Positions 34,339 through 42,758 of a stretch of 43,779 bases of DNA are shown here, one piece after another. Positions within the stretch are counted from its first letter, which is position 1. Each line of letters starts with the position of its first letter. Source of the stretch: Actinomycetota bacterium (GTDB lineage Bacteria > Actinomycetota > Geothermincolia > Geothermincolales > RBG-13-55-18); the NCBI GenBank assembly GCA_003598015.1, contig QZKE01000092.1, forward strand, positions 1 to 43,779, in the 5' to 3' direction. The notes below the pieces were generated by a model. The model searched no databases. It was not told the origin of the DNA and worked only from the letters and a program-made list of their open reading frames with translations. Both the position numbers and the translations under genes were made by a program.

Positions 34339-35561
34339 TGTTCGTGCGTGGCAGGGAGGTGAAGTTCAACCTCATCGGCTCCAGGCCGTTCTCGCCTCCC
34401 GACCTCTACTGGTTCGCCTTCTCGGGGGCGCTCATCGTTCTCTCCCTGGTGGTCCTCTTCACCATGGGCATAAACCTGGGGATCGAGTTCAAGGGAGGGT
34501 ACCTGCTCAAGGTGCAGCTGGAGAGACCGGCCGACGTGGAGGAGGTGCGCGGCATCCTCGCCGCCTACTCCGACCAGGGTCTCGACGAGACCATCGTGCA
34601 GACGGGGGAGTCGGACTCCGGTCCCGTGCTCAACCTGCGCATGCCCTATATCGAGGACAGCCAGGCTCGCAAGGACACCATCGACGCGGTGACAGGCGAG
34701 ATCGACGCGCGCTACGGCATCGAGGAGGTCCTGCAGGAGGAGCAGGTGGGCTCGGAGTGGGGCCGCGAGGTCAGCACCAAGGCGCTCATCGCCCTGGGGG
34801 TATTCCTGGTGGTCATCCTCATCTACATCACCCTGCGCCTGGAGTTCAAGATGGCGGTGACGGCCATCATCGCCCTCATCCACGATACCCTGATAACCGT
34901 GGGCATATATTCGCTCACCGGAAGGCAGGTGACCCCGGTCACGGTCATCGCCTTCCTGACCATCCTCGGGTATTCACTCTACGACACCATCGTCGTCTTC
35001 GATCGTGTGGAGGAGAACACCAACCTCATGTCCCGCGCGGGTAAGATATCCTACGCCGACATCGTCAACGAGAGCGTGAACCAGACCCTCATGCGTTCCA
35101 TCGGCACCACCCTCACCACCCTGCTGCCCATCATCACCATTCTCATCTTCGGAGGCGATACCCTCAAGGATTTCGCCTTCGCCCTCTTCCTGGGCGTTTT
35201 TATGGGGGCATACTCCTCGATCTTCATCGCTTCGCCCCTCCTGGCCATCTGGAAAGAGAGGGAGCCGCGCTACGCCGCCGTGCGCGAGAAGATGGAGGCC
35301 AGGGGAGCGAAGGAAGCCATTCTCATCACCTCGCCGAAGGCGGTCGCGGTAACCGCGGGCGCGGGAAAGGCCAAGGAAGCCGCGTTACCCGAGGAGAAGG
35401 ACGCGGATGCGGTGGAGACGGCGGTGGAAGAACGCAAGGAAAAGGCGAAACCGGCCGCGAAACCCGCCTCCAAACCCGCGGCCCCCCAGGCCCAACGCAA
35501 GAAGACCACCACCAGGGGGCCAAGCGGCGGCAAGAAGAAAAAGAAGAAAAAGAAGCGATAA
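34338..35561 (+). CDS. secF: Protein translocase subunit SecF with long basic tail
   Basis: SecF pairs with SecD. The 407-residue product has six membrane segments, the N-terminal GINLGIEFKGGYLLKV and the signature GYSLYDTIVVFDRVEEN. From about residue 303 a cytoplasmic tail of roughly 100 residues follows. Its last 50 residues are rich in Lys, Ala and Pro and end in eight lysines and an arginine (399-407). Such tails occur in actinobacterial SecF but are variable. The ATG overlaps the secD stop (TGATG). No terminator is visible; a repeat cluster follows. Confidence 0.95.
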   Translation: MFVRGREVKFNLIGSRPFSPPDLYWFAFSGALIVLSLVVLFTMGINLGIEFKGGYLLKVQLERPADVEEVRGILAAYSDQGLDETIVQTGESDSGPVLNLRMPYIEDSQARKDTIDAVTGEIDARYGIEEVLQEEQVGSEWGREVSTKALIALGVFLVVILIYITLRLEFKMAVTAIIALIHDTLITVGIYSLTGRQVTPVTVIAFLTILGYSLYDTIVVFDRVEENTNLMSRAGKISYADIVNESVNQTLMRSIGTTLTTLLPIITILIFGGDTLKDFAFALFLGVFMGAYSSIFIASPLLAIWKEREPRYAAVREKMEARGAKEAILITSPKAVAVTAGAGKAKEAALPEEKDADAVETAVEERKEKAKPAAKPASKPAAPQAQRKKTTTRGPSGGKKKKKKKKR

Positions 35562-35624
35562 CCCGAGATCAGCCCCGCAATCGCATGAGGTCATCCCCGG
35601 ACACGTGACTCTCTCCGCTGACGC

Positions 35625-35769
35625 CATTGCGAGAGCGCTGCGAGGAAGAAACGGTCCGTGTCATTGCGAGGAGGGGTCTTCGCCGACGCGGCAATCTCCT
35701 CCGGAGGTTGACCATGGTCCGCATGAGATCGCTTTCGCGATGAAGGTCCATCCCACGAGATCGCTCCGC
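35625..35769 (+). repeat. Cluster of dispersed palindromic repeats (CATTGCGAG...GCAATCTC type)
   Basis: The 351-base gap 35562-35912 holds no gene that I can support. It contains CATTGCGAG at 35625-35633 and again at 35662-35670. The second runs on as GTCATTGCGAGGAG ... CGACGCGGCAATCTC (35660-35698). Two GAGATCGCT fragments lie at 35725-35733 and 35757-35765, the first with the hairpin ATCGC-TTTC-GCGAT. This matches the widely scattered intergenic repeats with TCATTGCGAG and GCAATCTC ends known from many bacterial genomes. Whether they move by a transposase or serve in RNA structure is unsettled. Confidence 0.7.
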
Positions 35770-35912
35770 TTATGCTGACGCCGACGTTACTCCACGGGGC
35801 TGTTTCGAGCTCGCGATGATGTTGACCACGTGATATATACCCGTCCGGGACTCCACCCATCTAGTCATCCCCGCCGCTTATGTGGCAGTATCAAAGATAG
35901 AGGAGAGCAGCG

Positions 35913-38126
35913 TTGACGGACGTTGGGAGGAGCGTATTGTCTCAATCCATAGAATCGCTCATCCAGAAGATCAGGTCATATAACGGAAAAGGCGATGTGC
36001 GCATCGTCCGGGAGGCCTACGAATTCGCGCGCACCCACCACGCGGAGCAACTGCGACGCAGCGGCGAGGAGTTCATCCTACATCCCCTGGGGGTCGCCCA
36101 TATCCTGGCGGATATGCAGATGGACGAGACCACCCTGGCTGCAGCCCTCCTCCACGACGTCGTGGAGGATACCGAGATATCCCTCGAGGACGTCAAGGGC
36201 AAGTTCGGATCCGAGGTGGCGGAGATCATCGACGGGGTTACCAAGCTGGACCGCATCTCCTTCGCCAATCGCGAGCAACAGCAGGCCGAGAACTTCCGCA
36301 AGATGTTCGTGGCCATGGCACGCGACATCCGCGTGGTCATCATCAAGCTGGCGGACCGCCTGGACAACATGAAGACCATCGGCCATCTCTCCGAGGACAA
36401 GCAGCGCGAGAAGGCCCGGGAGACCCTGGAGATATACGCACCCCTCGCCCACCGCCTGGGCATATCCCAGCTCAAATGGCAGCTCGAGGACCTCTCCTTC
36501 GCCACCCTCTACCCCTTGCGTTTCCAGGAGATCGTACAGATGGTCAACCAGCGCGGCCCCGAACGCGAGGGATATATGAAGCAGGTGGAACGTGAATTAC
36601 AGGCCCAGCTGAAGCAGTCGCATATCAAGGCGGAGATAAGCGGCCGGATAAAGCACTACTACAGCATCTACTCCAAGATGAAGGAGCAGGGCAAACAGTT
36701 CGACGAGATCTACGACCTCTTCGCCGTGCGTGTGGTGACCGGCTCCAAGGAGGACTGCTACGCGGTGATGGGTATCGTCCACTCCCTGTGGCACCCCGTG
36801 CCCGCCCGCATCAAGGACTACATCGCCAAGCCGCGTTTCGGGATCTATCAGAGCCTGCATACCACGGTCATCGGCCCCCAGGGCAGGCCCATGGAGATAC
36901 AGATCCGCACCGGCGATATGCACCGCACGGCGGAATACGGCATCGCCGCCCACTGGCGTTACAAGGAGGCGCAGCGCTCACAGGACCGCATCCGCGAACG
37001 GATGGCATGGATAAAGCGCATCGTGGAGTGGCAGAGGGACCTGGAAGATCCCCAGGAGTTCATGGAGAGCCTGCGCATAGATCTCTTCGAGGACGAGGTC
37101 TTCGTCTTCACCCCCAAGGGCGACGTCATCGACCTCCCGCGCGGATCAACGCCCATCGATTTCGCCTACTCCATCCATACCGAGATAGGCCACCGCTGCG
37201 TGGGGGCGAAGGTAAACGACCGCCTGGTCCCCCTGGAATATAAGCTGCGCAACGGCGATATCGTCTCCATCATCACCTCCAAGACCTCCCCCGGCCCCTC
37301 CAAGGACTGGCTGAATATCGTGCAGACGACGCGGGCCAAGAACAAGATCAGGCAGTGGTTCACCAAGGAAAGGCGCGTCGAGGACACCCAGGAGGGCAAG
37401 GAGGTCCTGGTGAAGGCCATGCGCAAGGCACGCCTCCCCATCCAGAAGGTCCTGGGATCGGACCTGCTGGAGGAGATAGCCCGCAAGGAGTACAGCTTCG
37501 TGGCCCTGGACGATCTCTACGCCAGCATCGGGGCGGGAAAGACTTCGGCCCAGCAGGTGGTGAACCACCTTACCTCCCGCTTGGAGCCGGTAGAGGAAGC
37601 GGCAGCGGGGGAGGAAACCGCACCGCGCCGCCGCCGCCGCCCGCCCGCCTACACCAAAGGAGTGAGGGTGGAGGGGGTGGACAACGTGCTGGTGCGTATC
37701 GCCCACTGCTGTAACCCCGTACCCTACGACGACATCGTGGGCTTCGTCACGCGAGGCCGGGGGGTCTCCGTGCACCGCGCCGACTGTCCCAACGCCGCGC
37801 ACATGGCGGAGCAGGACTATCGCGAGATCGAGGTCAGCTGGGATACCGAGCAGCCCACGTCCTTCCAGGTCGAGATATGCGTGGAGTCCATGGACCGGCC
37901 CAGGCTGCTGCGGGATATCACCACCATCATGGGCGAGTACCACGTGAACATCCTCTCGGCCACCATGAATATCAACCGCGAGAACGTAAACGTGAGCCGC
38001 TTTGTCTTCGAGCTCTCCAACATCGCCCACCTCGAGGACATCCTGCGCAACATCCGCAAGGTGGACTCCGTCTACAACGCATACCGCGTACTGCCGGGGA
38101 GGATGACGTGGACACCCTCCCCTTGA
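35913..38126 (+). CDS. rel: Bifunctional (p)ppGpp synthetase/hydrolase, Rel family
   Basis: Rel makes and breaks the alarmone (p)ppGpp on stalled ribosomes. The 737-residue product has an intact HD hydrolase domain (AAALLHDVVEDTEIS, IKLADRLDNMKT). The synthetase domain follows, with GRIKHYYSIYSKM, ARIKDYIAKPRFGIYQSLHTT (written in two parts: ARIKDY and GIYQSLHTTV). The R-x-K-D motif (RIKD) is the one of bifunctional enzymes. TGS (FVFTPKGDVIDLPRGSTPIDFA), zinc-finger-like and ACT domains complete it. The start is a TTG at 35913 with GAGGAGAG before it. In Streptomyces apt usually sits upstream; here a repeat cluster does. Confidence 0.96.
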   Translation: MTDVGRSVLSQSIESLIQKIRSYNGKGDVRIVREAYEFARTHHAEQLRRSGEEFILHPLGVAHILADMQMDETTLAAALLHDVVEDTEISLEDVKGKFGSEVAEIIDGVTKLDRISFANREQQQAENFRKMFVAMARDIRVVIIKLADRLDNMKTIGHLSEDKQREKARETLEIYAPLAHRLGISQLKWQLEDLSFATLYPLRFQEIVQMVNQRGPEREGYMKQVERELQAQLKQSHIKAEISGRIKHYYSIYSKMKEQGKQFDEIYDLFAVRVVTGSKEDCYAVMGIVHSLWHPVPARIKDYIAKPRFGIYQSLHTTVIGPQGRPMEIQIRTGDMHRTAEYGIAAHWRYKEAQRSQDRIRERMAWIKRIVEWQRDLEDPQEFMESLRIDLFEDEVFVFTPKGDVIDLPRGSTPIDFAYSIHTEIGHRCVGAKVNDRLVPLEYKLRNGDIVSIITSKTSPGPSKDWLNIVQTTRAKNKIRQWFTKERRVEDTQEGKEVLVKAMRKARLPIQKVLGSDLLEEIARKEYSFVALDDLYASIGAGKTSAQQVVNHLTSRLEPVEEAAAGEETAPRRRRRPPAYTKGVRVEGVDNVLVRIAHCCNPVPYDDIVGFVTRGRGVSVHRADCPNAAHMAEQDYREIEVSWDTEQPTSFQVEICVESMDRPRLLRDITTIMGEYHVNILSATMNINRENVNVSRFVFELSNIAHLEDILRNIRKVDSVYNAYRVLPGRMTWTPSP

Positions 38127-38154
38127 TGCGATCGCGGCGATGGCGGGGGCGGCA

Positions 38155-38604
38155 ATGAGAGCTCTGCTCCAGAGGGTATCGCACTGCAGGGTGAGCGTGG
38201 ACGGCCGTGAGGTGTCGCGCATCGGACCCGGCCTCCTGGTACTCCTGGGGGTCTCCACGGCGGACGACGAACGAGATGTCGATTTCATCGTGGGCAAGGT
38301 AGTGAACCTGCGCATCTTCGACGACGCCGAGGGAAAACTCAATCTCTCCCTGGCTGAGGTGGGAGGCGAGGTGATGGTAGTGTCTCAGTTCACCCTCTAC
38401 GGCGACGCCCGCAAGGGCAGGCGGCCAAGCTACATCGAGGCCGCTCCTCCGGAACGCGCCCGGGAGCTCTTCGAGAAGGCGTGTGACAGGTTCGCCGCCG
38501 CCGGCTTTCCCCCCGACAGGGGCGTCTTCCAGGCACACATGGAGGTGGAACTGGTGAACGACGGCCCCGTGACCATACTGCTGGAATCTCCCCAGCCTGC
38601 ATGA
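38155..38604 (+). CDS. dtd: D-aminoacyl-tRNA deacylase
   Basis: DTD removes D-amino acids and glycine wrongly attached to tRNAs. The 149-residue product starts MRALLQRVSHCRVSVDGRE and has IGPGLLVLLGV, the SQFTLYGD motif and NDGPVTILLES with the cis-Gly-Pro pair. The ATG at 38155 fits the conserved N-terminus; an ATG at 38140 would add five residues. It follows rel by 28 bases, a common arrangement. A 221-base gap follows. Confidence 0.95.
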   Translation: MRALLQRVSHCRVSVDGREVSRIGPGLLVLLGVSTADDERDVDFIVGKVVNLRIFDDAEGKLNLSLAEVGGEVMVVSQFTLYGDARKGRRPSYIEAAPPERARELFEKACDRFAAAGFPPDRGVFQAHMEVELVNDGPVTILLESPQPA

Positions 38605-38790
38605 GAACGCCTTCTCAACCTGAGGTCGCCTCACCGGCATGCGCCGTGTAACCCACATCACCGGGACAAAAGTCGAGGCATGGTTATCCGCGATGAAGAG
38701 CGAATAAGTGCATAGGAGAAATGATCCGCGACCCGGAAGGAGAGTGAGGATCGGAGGCGTGACTTGATGGAGATGTGTTTCGCCTAGGGT

Positions 38791-38816
38791 TATAATGTCC
38801 ACAATCTGCAAGGGAG
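38791..38816 (+). promoter_or_regulatory. -10 box and ribosome site of the metallohydrolase gene
   Basis: A perfect TATAAT lies at 38791-38796 and AGGGAG at 38811-38816, followed by the ATG at 38826. The best -35 match, TTGATG at 38764-38769, is 21 bases away, longer than normal. The untranslated leader would be about 23 bases. The rest of the 38605-38790 gap shows nothing clear. Confidence 0.5.
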
Positions 38817-38825
38817 AATAAAAAG

Positions 38826-39479
38826 ATGTTGCTGGAAAGACTGACCATCGGGATGCTGGCCACGAACTGCTACATCCTGGCCCCGGACCGGCGCGAGCCG
38901 GCCGTGGTCATCGATCCTGCGGGAGAGATTAAGTCCATCGTCTCCCGCCTGCACAAGGCGGAACTGGACTGCGTGGGCATACTGTGCACCCACGGGCACG
39001 TCGATCACATGGCCGGGGCCGGGCCGCTCAGCGACGCGGTGGGTGCTCCCGTGTACATACACGAGGCGGACGCCGGGGCGCTGGCCAGCCCGCGCACCAA
39101 GCTCATAGGGTTGGCGGGAGGGGTGATGGCCACCCGCCCCCGCCAGGTGCAGTTCCTGGGCGATGGCGACAGGGTCGAGGTGGGGGACCTGGTATTGGAG
39201 GTGCTGCATACCCCGGGCCACACCCCCGGCGGGATCAGCTTCTACCTGCCGGGATACCTCTTCTGCGGCGACCTCATCTTCCAGGGCTCCATCGGCCGGA
39301 CCGACCTGCGCGGAGGCTCCCTGCAGGCTCTGCTGCGCGCGGTGAGGGAGAAGGTGTGGGATCTGCCCGACGATACGCGCATCCTGCCCGGGCACGGTCC
39401 GGAGACCACCCTGGGGGAGGAGAAGGCATATAATCCCTTCCTGAAGGGCCTGGAGTCGTCCCGGGCGGGCAGGGAATGA
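38826..39479 (+). CDS. Metallo-beta-lactamase-fold hydrolase (glyoxalase II-like)
   Basis: The 217-residue protein has the zinc motif CTHGHVDHMAG, the HTPGHTPGG block, YLFCGDLIFQGSIGRTDL and PGHGPETT. This set fits the hydroxyacylglutathione hydrolase/YcbL-type group of the fold. Thiol-ester or persulfide hydrolysis is usual, but the real substrate is unknown. The ATG at 38826 has AGGGAG nine bases before it. A gene of this family between rel and hisS is common in actinobacteria and other bacteria. Confidence 0.92.
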   Translation: MLLERLTIGMLATNCYILAPDRREPAVVIDPAGEIKSIVSRLHKAELDCVGILCTHGHVDHMAGAGPLSDAVGAPVYIHEADAGALASPRTKLIGLAGGVMATRPRQVQFLGDGDRVEVGDLVLEVLHTPGHTPGGISFYLPGYLFCGDLIFQGSIGRTDLRGGSLQALLRAVREKVWDLPDDTRILPGHGPETTLGEEKAYNPFLKGLESSRAGRE

Positions 39480-39553
39480 CGGGCGGAGAGTTGAAGTTAT
39501 CCCCATAGCAGAACCGCATGGCGGCGCACGGTTGAGAAGGAGGAGACCGGGAC

Positions 39554-40849
39554 TTGGAGATGAAGGCCCCCAGGGGGACCATGGACATCCTGCCGCCCGA
39601 GAGCGAGAGGTGGCGCCGGGTGGCGGAGAGGGGGACCGCCCTCTTCCGCGCCTACGGCTACCGCGAGATCATCCTCCCCATCATGGAATACACCGAGGTG
39701 TTCGCGCGCGGCATCGGCCAGGGCACCGACATCGTCCAGAAGGAGATGTTCACCTTCGCGGATAAGAGCGGGCGTAGCCTCACCCTGCGCCCCGAGGCTA
39801 CGGCAGGCGTGGCCCGCGCCTTCGTGCAGCACCACCTGGACAAGGCGGGGCTGCCGGTGAAGCTCTACTACCAGGGGCCGATGTTCCGCCACGAGCGCCC
39901 CCAGGCGGGGCGCTACCGCCAGTTCCGGCAGCTGGGCGTGGAGCTCATAGGCTCGCCGCACCCCAGCGCCGACGCCGAGGTCATCATGGTGTGCAACGAG
40001 TTCTTCTCCATGTTGGGCATCGAGACGGACCTGGTCATCAACAGCGTAGGTGATGGAGATTGTCGCCCCGCATATATCGATGCTCTGAAGGAATACCTCG
40101 CGGTAAACAAGGCGTCGCTATGCAAGGACTGCAGGCGCCGCGCCGTGGAGAATCCGCTGCGCGTGCTGGACTGCAAGGTAGAGAGCTGCGCCCGGGTCAT
40201 CGCGGGAGCCCCGGGCCTGGAGGCATTCCTGTGCGAGGTATGCCGGCAGCACTACCACGAGGTGGCGGAACTGCTGCAGGCGGCTTCCATCCCCTTCCGC
40301 CGCGACGACCGCCTGGTGCGCGGACTCGACTACTATACCCGCACGGTGTACGAGTTCCAGGACCCGCAGGCGGGTGCGCAGAACGCCCTGGCCGCGGGCG
40401 GCAGGTACGACAAACTGGTGGAGGAACTGGGGGGCAAGCCGATGCCGGCCACCGGGTTCTCCATCGGCATGGAGCGGGTCATGCTGGCGGGACCGCGCCT
40501 GGAGGAAAGCGAAGACGCCGGTGTTTACGTTGTGGCCATAGGGGAGGCGGCACGCGGTAGAGCCTTCCTGGCGGCAAACAGACTGCGGAGCGCGGGGATC
40601 CGAGCCGACCTGGATCATATGCAGCGTAGCCCCAAGGCCCAGATGCGCGAGGCGGACCGCGGCGGTTTCGCCTGCAGCGTGATCGTAGGCGAGGATGAGA
40701 TGGCAGGGGGCTATTACACCCTGCGGGACATGAGGGAGGGCGGCCAGGAGCGCGTGGAGGAAAGCGGCCTGGTGGAGACGGTAAGGCAACGCCTGGAGCT
40801 GCGGCAAGCAGCCCCGGGCAAGCGAGGAATGGGAGAAGATGGAAGATAA
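39554..40849 (+). CDS. hisS: Histidyl-tRNA synthetase
   Basis: HisRS charges tRNA-His. The 431-residue product starts MEMKAPRGTMDILPPE and has class II motif 1 (YREIILPIMEYTEVFARG), motif 2 (LYYQGPMFRHERPQAGRYR), and the histidine-A motif RGLDYYTRTVYEF. LAAGGRYDKLVEELGG and FSIGMERVML lead to a C-terminal anticodon-binding domain. The start is a TTG at 39554 with AAGGAGGAG nine bases upstream; an ATG at 39560 also fits. The last 11 bases overlap aspS, giving a hisS-aspS operon. Confidence 0.96.
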   Translation: MEMKAPRGTMDILPPESERWRRVAERGTALFRAYGYREIILPIMEYTEVFARGIGQGTDIVQKEMFTFADKSGRSLTLRPEATAGVARAFVQHHLDKAGLPVKLYYQGPMFRHERPQAGRYRQFRQLGVELIGSPHPSADAEVIMVCNEFFSMLGIETDLVINSVGDGDCRPAYIDALKEYLAVNKASLCKDCRRRAVENPLRVLDCKVESCARVIAGAPGLEAFLCEVCRQHYHEVAELLQAASIPFRRDDRLVRGLDYYTRTVYEFQDPQAGAQNALAAGGRYDKLVEELGGKPMPATGFSIGMERVMLAGPRLEESEDAGVYVVAIGEAARGRAFLAANRLRSAGIRADLDHMQRSPKAQMREADRGGFACSVIVGEDEMAGGYYTLRDMREGGQERVEESGLVETVRQRLELRQAAPGKRGMGEDGR

Positions 40850-42608
40850 GGCCTGGAGCAAGCGTACGCGCTACTGCGGCACCCTGCGCCGCGACGACGT
40901 GGGGAGCGAGGTCACCCTCAACGGCTGGGTGCAGAGGCGCCGCGATCACGGCGGCGTGATCTTCATCGACCTGCGCGATGTCACCGGCCTGGTGCAGGTG
41001 GTCTTCAATCCGGAGATCAGCGCGGCGGCGCATGCGGCCGCGGGCGAGGTGCGCGGCGAGTACGTCCTCTCGTGCCGCGGCGTGGTGAGGGCGCGCCCCG
41101 AGGATTCCGTCAATCCCAGGCTCCCCACCGGGGAGGTGGAGGTGATGGCGGAGGAGCTGTCCATCATCAACACGTCCCTCACCCCTCCCTTCGAGATAGA
41201 GGAGGATTCGGGGGTGGACGAGGCACTGCGCCTGCGCTACCGCTACCTGGATATACGCCGGCCCGACCTGCGTGATTCCCTCATCCTGCGCAGCCGGGTG
41301 ACGGGGGAAGTGCGCGGCTTCCTCTCCTCCCGGGGGTTCCTGGAGATAGAGACGCCCGTACTGACCAAGAGCACCCCCGAGGGGGCGCGCGATTTCGTGG
41401 TTCCTTCCCGCCTGCAGCCGGGCAAGTTCTACGCTCTCCCGCAGTCGCCGCAACTCTTCAAGCAGCTGCTCATGGTGGCGGGCCTCGACCGCTACTACCA
41501 GATCGCACGCTGCTTCCGCGACGAGGACATGCGCGCCGACCGCCAGCTCGAGTTCACCCAGATCGACCTGGAGATGTCCTTCGTGGAGCCCGGGGACGTC
41601 ATCTCCCTCATGGACGAGATGTTCGCCCACATCTTCCGCGCGGTACTCGGCGTGGAGCTGGAGACCCCCTTTCCCCGCATGACCTGGCACGAGGCCATGG
41701 CCCGCTACGGCACCGACCGGCCCGACACGCGTTTCGGCATGGAGATAGGGGATCTCTCCGGCAGCTTCGCGTCCAGCGGCTTCAAGGTCTTCCGCTCCGC
41801 ACTGGACGGCGGCGGCAGGATACGCGGCTTCGTGGTGGAAGGCCTGGCGGCCCCGCCCCGCCGCGAGCTGGACGGGCTGGTGGAGGAGGCGCAGCGCCTG
41901 GGCGCCTCCGGCCTGGTGTGGATGGTGCGGGAGGGCGAGGGGTTGAAGTCGCCCGTGGCCAAGTTCCTTAGCGAGGAGGAGGTAGCGGTTATATTGCGGC
42001 GGGAGGATCTGCCGGAGGGGGGGGTCCTCGTCCTGGCTGCCGGCTCCGCCGAGATCGACCCCATCCTGGCCGGCATGCGGGAATACTGCGCGCGCCGCTT
42101 CGCACCGGCGCCCGCGGAGAGATTCTCCTTCGTCTGGGTGACGGATTTCCCCCTCTTCGACTGGGACGAGGAGGAGAAGCGGTACAAGAGCAACCACCAT
42201 CCCTTCACCAGCCCGTCGCGGGAATGCCTGGAGTACCTGGAGGAGCGGCCGCTGGAGGTCACCTCCGACTCCTACGACATGGTCCTCAACGGCATCGAAC
42301 TGGGGGGAGGGAGCATACGTATTTACGACCCGGAGCTGCAGGACCGCGTCTTCCGCCTGCTGGGGCTGTCGCGGGAGGAGGCGGAGGAGAAATTCGGCTT
42401 CCTGCTGGAGGCGTTACGCTACGGGCCACCGCCCCACGGGGGCATCGCCTACGGACTGGACCGCATCGTCATGCTCATGGCGGGGAGGGACTCCATACGT
42501 GACGTCATAGCCTTCCCCAAGACGCAGTCGGGGGCCGATCTACTGAGCGGAGCCCCGGACGCCGTCTATCCCGATCAACTCAAGGAGCTGCGCCTGCGTC
42601 CGACTTGA
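40839..42608 (+). CDS. aspS: Aspartyl-tRNA synthetase, probably non-discriminating
   Basis: The 589-residue bacterial AspRS has an N-terminal OB-fold, the class II core with QSPQLFKQLLMVAGLDRYYQ and CFRDEDMRADRQLEFTQID, a GAD insertion domain (about residues 290-420) and a C-terminal motif 3 (GGIAYGLDRIVMLMAG). In the anticodon-binding domain the loop reads GWVQRRRDHGGVIF. The His is the residue associated with enzymes that also charge tRNA-Asn, where E. coli has Leu. That would require the GatCAB amidotransferase. The ATG at 40839 overlaps hisS. Confidence 0.96.
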   Translation: MEDKAWSKRTRYCGTLRRDDVGSEVTLNGWVQRRRDHGGVIFIDLRDVTGLVQVVFNPEISAAAHAAAGEVRGEYVLSCRGVVRARPEDSVNPRLPTGEVEVMAEELSIINTSLTPPFEIEEDSGVDEALRLRYRYLDIRRPDLRDSLILRSRVTGEVRGFLSSRGFLEIETPVLTKSTPEGARDFVVPSRLQPGKFYALPQSPQLFKQLLMVAGLDRYYQIARCFRDEDMRADRQLEFTQIDLEMSFVEPGDVISLMDEMFAHIFRAVLGVELETPFPRMTWHEAMARYGTDRPDTRFGMEIGDLSGSFASSGFKVFRSALDGGGRIRGFVVEGLAAPPRRELDGLVEEAQRLGASGLVWMVREGEGLKSPVAKFLSEEEVAVILRREDLPEGGVLVLAAGSAEIDPILAGMREYCARRFAPAPAERFSFVWVTDFPLFDWDEEEKRYKSNHHPFTSPSRECLEYLEERPLEVTSDSYDMVLNGIELGGGSIRIYDPELQDRVFRLLGLSREEAEEKFGFLLEALRYGPPPHGGIAYGLDRIVMLMAGRDSIRDVIAFPKTQSGADLLSGAPDAVYPDQLKELRLRPT

Positions 42609-42671
42609 GCGGCGCACGACGGCGGTGACGCGCATAGCATAGCTGCGCTCAAATACCCCTGCGGCCGACAT

Positions 42672-42697
42672 TCCCGGGATCCGATAATATCCTGGGA
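42672..42697 (+). terminator. Weak hairpin after aspS
   Basis: TCCCGGGAT (42672-42680) can pair with ATCCTGGGA (42689-42697) through one G-U pair, around an 8-base loop. Only a broken T tract (TCGTCGTTT) follows, so it is at best a weak terminator between aspS and the ispH promoter. Confidence 0.4.
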
Positions 42698-42704
42698 TCG
42701 TCGT

Positions 42705-42734
42705 TTGACTGCATCCCTATGCGTATAATATATA
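42705..42734 (+). promoter_or_regulatory. Promoter of ispH
   Basis: TTGACT (42705-42710) is followed after 18 bases by TATATA (42729-42734). A perfect TATAAT at 42724-42729 overlaps this but is only 13 bases from the -35. Either gives a short leader ending in GGGAGG, four to five bases before the ATG at 42759. Confidence 0.6.
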
Positions 42735-42758
42735 GGCATTACAAGGCAGGGAGGTTGC

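Noticed and set aside
35569..35778. Open frames in the secF-rel gap
   Set aside because: They run through the repeat cluster, lack ribosome sites and resemble no protein.
35822..35839. TTGACC ... TATATA as a rel promoter
   Set aside because: The boxes are six bases apart, and no correctly spaced alternative was found.
40479..42200. Minus-strand open frame of about 573 codons opposite hisS/aspS
   Set aside because: Same shadow effect; no recognisable protein and no ribosome site.
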